NCBI GenBank assembly: GCA_005787865.1
Contig: SXZN01000011.1
Location: 1-11,945, forward strand
DNA from: Opitutaceae bacterium
GTDB taxonomy: Bacteria > Verrucomicrobiota > Verrucomicrobiia > Opitutales > Opitutaceae
Direction of reading: 5' to 3'
DNA length: 11,945 nt
Both the position numbers and the translations under genes were made by a program. Each line of letters begins with the position of its first letter. Position 1 is the stretch's first letter. Under the pieces are notes generated by a model. The model saw nothing but the letters and a program-made list of their open reading frames with translations. It did not search any database and was not told the origin of the DNA. This document shows, one piece after another, positions 6,298-11,945 of the stretch.

Positions 6298-8397
6298 TTA
6301 ATTGATTCTTATCCGACTCCAATAAGCTTGGTCATAGTCGGGATTTTTAGCGGGTCCGATCGTGACGAGGAAAACTAACGGATAAACGAGGGGAGTCGTT
6401 TGCTGATAGGTGATCTCTTGGGGGCCGCGATCTGCCGGATTGGTTGCCGGTTGCAAATGGCGGCGATACAGAGATTGGCGCAATCCATCGGGTTGCTCGG
6501 CGAGAATTTCGATCACGACCCCATCACTCGCTTCCGGCAGCGGCTTCGCGTAAGCAGAAGGGGAGAGGCCTACGGTGGCTGTAATGGTGTGAGCGTCGGG
6601 GGGTGGCTGAAAATAAATTTCAGAGGGGGCATGAGCATCGATCCGCGGCTGACCCGCGACGCTTTCGACGCTGACCCCAAAGCGACTCCGCGCGCGCTGT
6701 GGAGCGGGCGAGCACATCGGAAACGATTGGCCGAGCAGATTTTGAAGCTGGGCTTCAGGGATAATCGTATCAGCTGCCGCCGTCACCAACACTTGGGCGC
6801 TTTTGAAATGGCGGCCTTCGAGCCGGCGGGCCGCCGAGAAAATTGTGTCAGCGGGGAGATAGAGATCGGCATCATCACTCGAAGCAAATGGTCGGGGGGA
6901 GAAGCCAAAACGGGCCGCCCGTGCGCTGATAAAATCTTCCGCTTGCCGCAGGCGTTTACCCACGACCACCATCGCCGCAATGCGGCGCGGGGGGAGCTTG
7001 GCGAGCACGTCTTCCAGTACCTTGGTTTCATCATCACGATCACCGGGGATCATCAATGAGCGGCGCTGCGAATAATAAGTGAGGACGGGATCCCAATTAG
7101 CGCCAGAAATCAGCACGACGCCATCAGCCGGAATCGTCTCTCGCATAATCTTGGCTAGGTCGGGTGGCGGCGGGGCTTCCTTCCAGTAATAATAGTGATA
7201 GCTGCGATCAAAGGCGTGGTATTGCAGGATCAGCATGACCGCGAGCGCCACCCAGCGAGTGCGGCGATTTACCCGGGGATTATCCCACGCGGAGGCAAGC
7301 AGCAGACCAGCCGCACCCGTCAATAAGAGGGCGTTGGCGGTATAATAATAATCATGAACGTGGTAGAGATTCGCAAAGACAAGGGGGCCGCTGAGGAAGC
7401 CTAACCAGCAGACCAACGCTACGCGCCGCGCTCGGGCCGTCGCCAGCGTTCCACAAACCAAGGCAGCTGCCATCGCGCCTTCGCTCAGAACATTTTGGGT
7501 AATCGTTTCCCAGATACGTTGCCAATAGGAGGGCTCAAGGCGGAGCGCGAGCGTGCCGTAGTTCCAGTGACGCAGCTCGGTTGAGGCGAGAAATCCAGCA
7601 TAAGGATTAGAGTGTTTAAGTCCGTCGCCGTGCGCGATCCACCAAGTTGCTACACCTAAACTCAGCGCGGCGGGCAAAAAAGCAAAAAGCGCGCACCGCC
7701 GTAGCCCCACCCAGCGAGTCGGGCTGCTGCCTTGGTTGGCCCGCCGCAGCGCGGCTAGGGTGAGTACCGCTGCCGGAATTCCATAAACAGCAAAGGTGGT
7801 GATTTTCGTGAGTGCCGCTAACAACGCGAAGAGGCAGGTAAAAAATAAAGTACTGCCGCGTAGCGATTCGAGTCCTCGCCGCAGGCAGCAAAGGAACCAA
7901 AGTGAAAAGCAGAGCGCCGTCGTCTCGATCATCACCGTGCGCGTGTAGAAAAGATAGACCGGCGCGCTCAAGATAAGCGCCAGAGCCAGTAAGCGCCGGG
8001 ATGCACTCAAGCCAGCCAGTGCGAGCAAATCATAGACAGCGGGCAGCGTGGCTACAAAAAACAGTACGCTGAGGAGCCGGCCTGCTTGTTCGAGCGGCAT
8101 CTGGGTCAGAGCCACCAGAGCCGCTATACTCCATTGATAAATGGGGAATTCCATGGGAATCGACCATGGTGGCCCGAAAATGGGCGTAAGGTAATCGAGT
8201 CGAAATCCGTCTTGGATTACCCAAAAAGCGCTCAGCGCGGTCTGCACTTGCCGAAATTCATAGCGATCGAGAATTGAAGCGTTCCAAGCGTGCGAAACCA
8301 TCCAGAGCGCTCCGAAGAAAATAATACTAAAAACAATCCAAGGACCTCGGGTGCTGGGTCTCGGGTAATTTGCTGGAGGGGGTTGGTTATCTGCCAT
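6298..8397 (-). CDS. GT-C membrane glycosyltransferase, GT39/ArnT-like, paralogue C
   Basis: A 699-residue polytopic membrane protein with a proline-rich cytoplasmic N-terminus (residues 1-18) before the first membrane segment (about 19-36). The first extracytoplasmic loop has DRYEFRQVQTA (44-54) and FGPPWSIPMEFPIYQW (74-89); D44, E47 and E83 are acidic candidates for catalysis. Family signatures continue with YTRTVMIE (151-158), TKITT (197-201), WNYGT (278-282), HDYYY (348-352) and the periplasmic ANWDPVLTYY (433-442). The C-terminal domain (about 560-699) has SDGV (624-627) and DRGPQ (656-660), and ends AYWSRIRI like paralogue B. The likely role is transfer of a lipid-linked sugar at the periplasmic face. 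The ATG lies six bases after the stop of the GT4-epimerase gene and in the same frame, so one stop codon and two codons are all that separate the two products. No Shine-Dalgarno is visible; reinitiation is likely. Confidence 0.88.
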   Translation of the reverse strand: MADNQPPPANYPRPSTRGPWIVFSIIFFGALWMVSHAWNASILDRYEFRQVQTALSAFWVIQDGFRLDYLTPIFGPPWSIPMEFPIYQWSIAALVALTQMPLEQAGRLLSVLFFVATLPAVYDLLALAGLSASRRLLALALILSAPVYLFYTRTVMIETTALCFSLWFLCCLRRGLESLRGSTLFFTCLFALLAALTKITTFAVYGIPAAVLTLAALRRANQGSSPTRWVGLRRCALFAFLPAALSLGVATWWIAHGDGLKHSNPYAGFLASTELRHWNYGTLALRLEPSYWQRIWETITQNVLSEGAMAAALVCGTLATARARRVALVCWLGFLSGPLVFANLYHVHDYYYTANALLLTGAAGLLLASAWDNPRVNRRTRWVALAVMLILQYHAFDRSYHYYYWKEAPPPPDLAKIMRETIPADGVVLISGANWDPVLTYYSQRRSLMIPGDRDDETKVLEDVLAKLPPRRIAAMVVVGKRLRQAEDFISARAARFGFSPRPFASSDDADLYLPADTIFSAARRLEGRHFKSAQVLVTAAADTIIPEAQLQNLLGQSFPMCSPAPQRARSRFGVSVESVAGQPRIDAHAPSEIYFQPPPDAHTITATVGLSPSAYAKPLPEASDGVVIEILAEQPDGLRQSLYRRHLQPATNPADRGPQEITYQQTTPLVYPLVFLVTIGPAKNPDYDQAYWSRIRIN

Positions 8398-8403
8398 GGC
8401 TAA

Positions 8404-11250
8404 TTAGGACGCCCGATAATCGGCGACCGAACGGCGAATGCCTTCGGCTAGGGGGACTTGGGGCCGCCAGTGGGTGGCGGTCATAATCTTGTGATTATCG
8501 AGTTGGCTCGCTTCCACATCCCAAGTGGGGGCGGCTTCATAGGTAATCGCGATTTTTTTGCCCATCTGCTGCTCGACGAGTGTAATGACTTCGCGCACCG
8601 TGTGCGACTCACCGGCACTCAGATTGAAAGTTCCGGTTAAGCGTCGCGTGATGACCTGCTCCAGCGCTGCGAGAAAATCAGTGTAGTGGAGGAAATCTTT
8701 TTGTGCATGGCCATCGCCCCACAGCGTGAGCGTTTGTCCTTCTGCGGCGCAGCGAATAGCGTGGGGAATAATTCCTTGCAGCCGATTTTTGGGCACGGGG
8801 TAGCCGTAGGGATTGGATATCCGGAGGAGAGTACAAGCGAGTCCATGGCTCGCGACGTAACCTTCAATGAGTTCCTCCGCCGCGCGCTTGGCCTTACCGT
8901 ACCAACCGATGGGCTGGCATTGATCTGTTTCTTGATTGGGTCGGCCGGGGGCGTTGCCGTAAACCGCTCCGCCGGATGAGAAAAAAATAAAATGCGGACG
9001 CTCGGCCGGTGCCAGCTGCGTGAGGGCTTGGAGAATTTTTTCCAAAGCGGGCAAGTCATCTTGCCATTCCGCGCCCGCGCTTTTTTCCGACGTAGCGGGC
9101 AAAGTGCTCCAAGCAAGATGCAGCAAGGTGCCCGCCCCCGCCAGTTGCGCTGGCTCGGTGAGCGTTGACCAAGCGTGCATGTCGTCACCGCTTTGCCGTG
9201 AGAAGCGGGTGATCGGGTAGCTTTGCGCGGTAAAATGCTGCGTGATGAGCGCTGCCAGCCGGCCCCGTCCTCCCGTGATCAGCAGTCGGGATGGCGGCGG
9301 TGTGGACGTAACCGAAGTGATCGCGCCGCCGAGCGTTTGGTAAAATTTTGCCAACTCCTCCGCGCTGCGCCGCCAGCTGAAGTGCTGCGCAGCGTAAGCG
9401 GTGGCGCCTTGGGCGAGTCGATCATAAAGCGCTCGGTCGGTGCGCAACTCGCGGACGGCCGTCGCTATGCCCGCCGCATCTGCTTGCTCGAGCACGTAAG
9501 CGTCGATGCCGTGGCGCAGCGTCGTCCCGAGATTAGTCCGCGGCAGTACGACGGGTCGGCCAATCGCAAAAAATTCCGGCAGCTTCGAGGGGAAGCGATA
9601 ATCATTAAACGCATCCGCTTGTCCGGGTTGCACAAAAATATCCGCGAGCGCCATCAGCGGGGGCAAATGACGGTGATGATGAATCTGACCCAGCCCCATA
9701 ATGTAGGGGGCGACTTCCTTAGCGATCTGACCGAGAAAATCCACTCGGTCCAGTCCCGTGCGCAGCAATACGGTCGCGTGCCCGCTGCGATTGAGTGCCA
9801 GTACCGCCGCGTAGAGTGCCCGCATCTCAGCCGCATTCGAGGCATGGACATTGCCATGATAAAACAGAACCGTGGTCGTCGGCGCTAAGCCGAGGGCTTG
9901 GCGAAATTCCCGCGCGGGCGGACGCGGATAAAAATAATCTCCTGCCGCTGCGGGTAAAACCCGGTGGCTGGGGCGGCCAGCCGGGATAAATTCCCGCAGC
10001 TTTTCGGTGATCACCGTTACGCCTTGGGCCTGCGCCAACATTTGCCGGCTGCGCTGCGGATGAGCCAAATCGGGCGGCACCAGCCGCGCCAGTTCCTCCG
10101 CGGGAAGAGCCGCTAATTGGGCGCTGCTGCGCTGCAGGGTCAGGGCTAAAATCTCCTGCTCGTTATCTTCTAAATGCACCACTAAGCGTCCGCCGCTGGC
10201 GGCGATGACTTTCTCGGCGAGCTGGCGAACGTTTTCCCGTGTCGTCCAAGCATGAATAATATCCGCACCGCGGTCATTGGCGAAGGTCACTCCTTTTTCT
10301 GCCTCGGCGAAAGTAATTCCGCGAAAAGTAACCGCTTCTTGATAAACTAGGGTCCCCACATCGTGCGGTACCGCCACGCTGCAGCTGTGCCCCGCGGCAG
10401 AAAGTTCGTTGGCGAGTGCCGCCACATGCAGCGCGCTATTGGAGGCGAAACTGCCGTAGAGTATAAAAAGAATATTGAGCGGCTGACTCGTTTTAACGGC
10501 CGGCTTCGGCTGCATCCGCCGCGCATAACCGGGGAGCTCAATCCGCGCCGCGGCTAGATCGATTTCTACTCCATGATTTTCATCCTGCGCGATCGCGATA
10601 GTGAGCGGCGTGCGCGCGATGGCAACCGAGCCATCGGCTAATTTTGCCTTGAGCCGCAAAGGGCCCTGACCCGCGGAGAGAATCGTCTTACTCGTGAAAC
10701 CAGCTTGGGTGGCATGGGGCGCGTTGGGGTAGAGCTTGTTTAAATCGGGGCGGCGTCCGCCGAGCCCGCAGGGGATTTCTTGATGTCCATAGCGCAAAAC
10801 CAAGTCCGTCACGCGCTGAGCGGGGTCCAGCGCCCAGCCTTCAATATGCTGTCGTTTGCTCAAGTGTTTGGTTTTTGCGGGTGACTCGATACTCGCCGCA
10901 AAAGCCGCCGGCTCTGCCACGAGACTCAACGTTTTGAACACCTGCCAGGTTGCATCGGGTAACTGTGCTTCACCGTGAGCTAAATAAACACCAGCGGGTA
11001 GCTGGCCTTCGATGGTGAAGCCGCACTGACTCGCCGCGGGCTCAGCGGGCAAAAGTTTAGGTACGTCGGCGCGCGTCGTCCGCGTTGTCAGCGCGAGGGT
11101 ACCGCCCGTCGTCACAAGACGGACCGCCGGAGCCGACGTTTCGCCGGCGCACAGACACCACCCCGTCAGCTTAATCTTCCCGTCGGTCGCGCGGAGCGGG
11201 CGAGGCGATTCAATTTCGCCGTGAAGGAGGGGGGCGATCACCGCACTCAT
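8404..11250 (-). CDS. Fusion protein: two N-terminal modules, GT4 glycosyltransferase, NAD-dependent sugar epimerase
   Basis: A 948-residue cytoplasmic protein in three parts. Residues 12-113 and 119-221 are tandem modules (IESP, GW, R-P/A-D, GF motifs) related to those in the GT2 enzyme at the left of the window. Residues about 257-640 are a GT-B fold GT4 domain: LNILFILYGSF at 258-268, VLFYHGNVHASN at 461-472, R497 and SKLPEFFAIGRPVV at 555-568, which matches the donor-binding region (the usual EAMAxGxPVV). Residues 653-948 are an extended short-chain dehydrogenase/epimerase: TGGRGRLA at 659-666, FSSGGAVYG at 757-765, catalytic YGKAK (Y784, K788), RISNPYG at 810-816, KDFLHYTD at 851-858. 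This is the layout of GalE-like UDP-sugar epimerases. The third nucleotide-loop glycine is Ala666. The protein probably makes or adjusts a sugar donor and transfers it. Its start is two bases after the upstream stop, with AGGCGG nine bases before the ATG as a plausible ribosome-binding site. Confidence 0.9.
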   Translation of the reverse strand: MSAVIAPLLHGEIESPRPLRATDGKIKLTGWCLCAGETSAPAVRLVTTGGTLALTTRTTRADVPKLLPAEPAASQCGFTIEGQLPAGVYLAHGEAQLPDATWQVFKTLSLVAEPAAFAASIESPAKTKHLSKRQHIEGWALDPAQRVTDLVLRYGHQEIPCGLGGRRPDLNKLYPNAPHATQAGFTSKTILSAGQGPLRLKAKLADGSVAIARTPLTIAIAQDENHGVEIDLAAARIELPGYARRMQPKPAVKTSQPLNILFILYGSFASNSALHVAALANELSAAGHSCSVAVPHDVGTLVYQEAVTFRGITFAEAEKGVTFANDRGADIIHAWTTRENVRQLAEKVIAASGGRLVVHLEDNEQEILALTLQRSSAQLAALPAEELARLVPPDLAHPQRSRQMLAQAQGVTVITEKLREFIPAGRPSHRVLPAAAGDYFYPRPPAREFRQALGLAPTTTVLFYHGNVHASNAAEMRALYAAVLALNRSGHATVLLRTGLDRVDFLGQIAKEVAPYIMGLGQIHHHRHLPPLMALADIFVQPGQADAFNDYRFPSKLPEFFAIGRPVVLPRTNLGTTLRHGIDAYVLEQADAAGIATAVRELRTDRALYDRLAQGATAYAAQHFSWRRSAEELAKFYQTLGGAITSVTSTPPPSRLLITGGRGRLAALITQHFTAQSYPITRFSRQSGDDMHAWSTLTEPAQLAGAGTLLHLAWSTLPATSEKSAGAEWQDDLPALEKILQALTQLAPAERPHFIFFSSGGAVYGNAPGRPNQETDQCQPIGWYGKAKRAAEELIEGYVASHGLACTLLRISNPYGYPVPKNRLQGIIPHAIRCAAEGQTLTLWGDGHAQKDFLHYTDFLAALEQVITRRLTGTFNLSAGESHTVREVITLVEQQMGKKIAITYEAAPTWDVEASQLDNHKIMTATHWRPQVPLAEGIRRSVADYRAS

Positions 11251-11252
11251 GG

Positions 11253-11945
11253 TCAGCGGCCGCCTAATTGGCGCTCAAGCGCGCGCAACCAAGCCGTCCA
11301 GCGCCAACTGCGCGAGGCTTGGAGGCCCCGTGTCTCTTGATCAAGTTGCGCCAGGCGTTGTTCGCGCGCGAGTCGTTCGGTGGTGGTTGCCGTGCGCAAT
11401 TGGGCGAACTGGTTTTGTAGCTCAGCCAATGCGGCCTGGTTGTGGCTTAAATCAAATTCGCGAGTTGCGAGCCGCGTACTGTTTTCCGTCAGCTGGCGCC
11501 GAAGCTCACCGGCGGTGGCTTCGCTGGTGGTGAGTTGAGCGCTGGCCTGCGTGAATTTGCGGGTGAGCTCTTCGGCAGATGCTTGCGCCGCGGTTAATTG
11601 ACCCTGGAGGCCAGCAATTTGCTGGCGCTGCGTATCGGCTTGGCTGCGGCTAGCGGCTAAGGCGGCTTCGGCGGAGGCCAGTTGCCCGCGGGTAGCATTG
11701 AGGGCCTCATTGGTCACATGCTGCATGTGCCGCAGGTAATCGTGATTCTCCTGCAGTTCGGCGCGGAATTTTTCTATTTTGACGCGGACGGTTTCTAAAT
11801 GTCCGGCTTCGTCGATTTTCTGGTCAGCGAGGGTTTGGGCGGCGGTCAATAACGACTCCGTCGCCGCGAGCCGGGGCGCCAATTCATCGCGCTCGTCTTC
11901 CAATTCCATAATCCGTACTTGCGACAGAATAAGCTGCTGGCGCAC
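11253..11945 (-). CDS. C-terminal coiled-coil part of a larger surface-polysaccharide protein (5' end outside window)
   Basis: The frame is open to the right edge; a GTG lies at the very edge, but the true start is probably beyond it. The visible 230 residues are almost entirely coiled coil: Gln, Ala, Leu and Glu-rich heptads across about 1-205, with very few Gly or Pro. They end in SRSWRWTAWLRALERQL (211-227). The SxSWRxTxxLR ending is a recurrent tail on bacterial glycosyltransferases and methyltransferases of O-antigen and exopolysaccharide loci, so the missing N-terminal part is probably one of these enzymes. The coil may drive oligomerisation, or act as a spacer as the WbdD coil does in O-antigen chain-length control; that role is only an analogy. 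It is the first visible gene of the operon, and its TGA lies two bases before the next ATG. No catalytic motif is visible, so the enzyme class is open. Confidence 0.75.
   Translation of the reverse strand: MRQQLILSQVRIMELEDERDELAPRLAATESLLTAAQTLADQKIDEAGHLETVRVKIEKFRAELQENHDYLRHMQHVTNEALNATRGQLASAEAALAASRSQADTQRQQIAGLQGQLTAAQASAEELTRKFTQASAQLTTSEATAGELRRQLTENSTRLATREFDLSHNQAALAELQNQFAQLRTATTTERLAREQRLAQLDQETRGLQASRSWRWTAWLRALERQLGGR

Noticed and set aside
6400..7059. A 219-codon plus-strand open frame opposite paralogue C
   Set aside because: It lies wholly antisense to a well-supported membrane protein, is rich in Arg and Gly as expected from complementing GC-rich codons, and shows no recognisable domain.
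9223..9888. A 221-codon plus-strand open frame opposite the GT4-epimerase gene
   Set aside because: It is antisense to conserved GT4 and epimerase motifs, has shadow-like Arg-rich composition and no family resemblance.
1..11945. CRISPR arrays, tRNA or rRNA genes, insertion-sequence ends, attachment sites
   Set aside because: No regularly spaced repeats, cloverleaf-like sequence, transposase-like protein or flanking inverted repeats were found; coding sequence covers nearly the whole window.

Overview
The window looks like part of a bacterial cell-surface polysaccharide (O-antigen or exopolysaccharide) locus, probably Gram-negative. Every substantial gene is a glycosyltransferase or sugar-nucleotide enzyme, or carries the coiled-coil tail common in such proteins. 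The DNA is moderately GC-rich by eye, intergenic space is minimal, and most starts lack a clear Shine-Dalgarno sequence. The protein style (GT2 and GT4 enzymes with N-terminal beta-type modules, coiled-coil tails ending in an SxSWRxTAxLR motif, large GT-C membrane proteins) would suit Verrucomicrobiota/Opitutales, but this is a weak guess because no taxonomic marker gene is present.

Layout. (1) 1-1991, minus: a long GT2 glycosyltransferase that runs off the left edge. It has two N-terminal modules, one complete GT2 domain and the first residues of what looks like a second. (2) 1992-2106: a short divergent intergenic region with two tiny overlapping reading frames, one behind a very strong Shine-Dalgarno. 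(3) 2107-4200, plus: a 697-residue polytopic GT-C glycosyltransferase (paralogue A). (4) 4206-11945, minus: a tight four-gene operon. In transcription order it holds a coiled-coil protein cut by the right edge, a 948-residue GT4-epimerase fusion, and two more GT-C paralogues (C, then B). Gaps between these genes are 2, 6 and 13 bases. Paralogue A converges on paralogue B with 5 bases between stop codons.

How the genes may work together (inference). The GT2 and GT4 enzymes would add sugars from nucleotide donors in the cytoplasm, and the fused epimerase would make or adjust a donor. The three GT-C proteins would move sugars from polyprenyl-phosphate carriers to an acceptor on the outer face of the inner membrane. 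Each GT-C protein ends in the same extracytoplasmic domain. The two soluble glycosyltransferases share a tandem N-terminal module in four copies, with motif spacing that is constant to within one residue.

No tRNA, rRNA, CRISPR array, insertion sequence or convincing terminator was seen.
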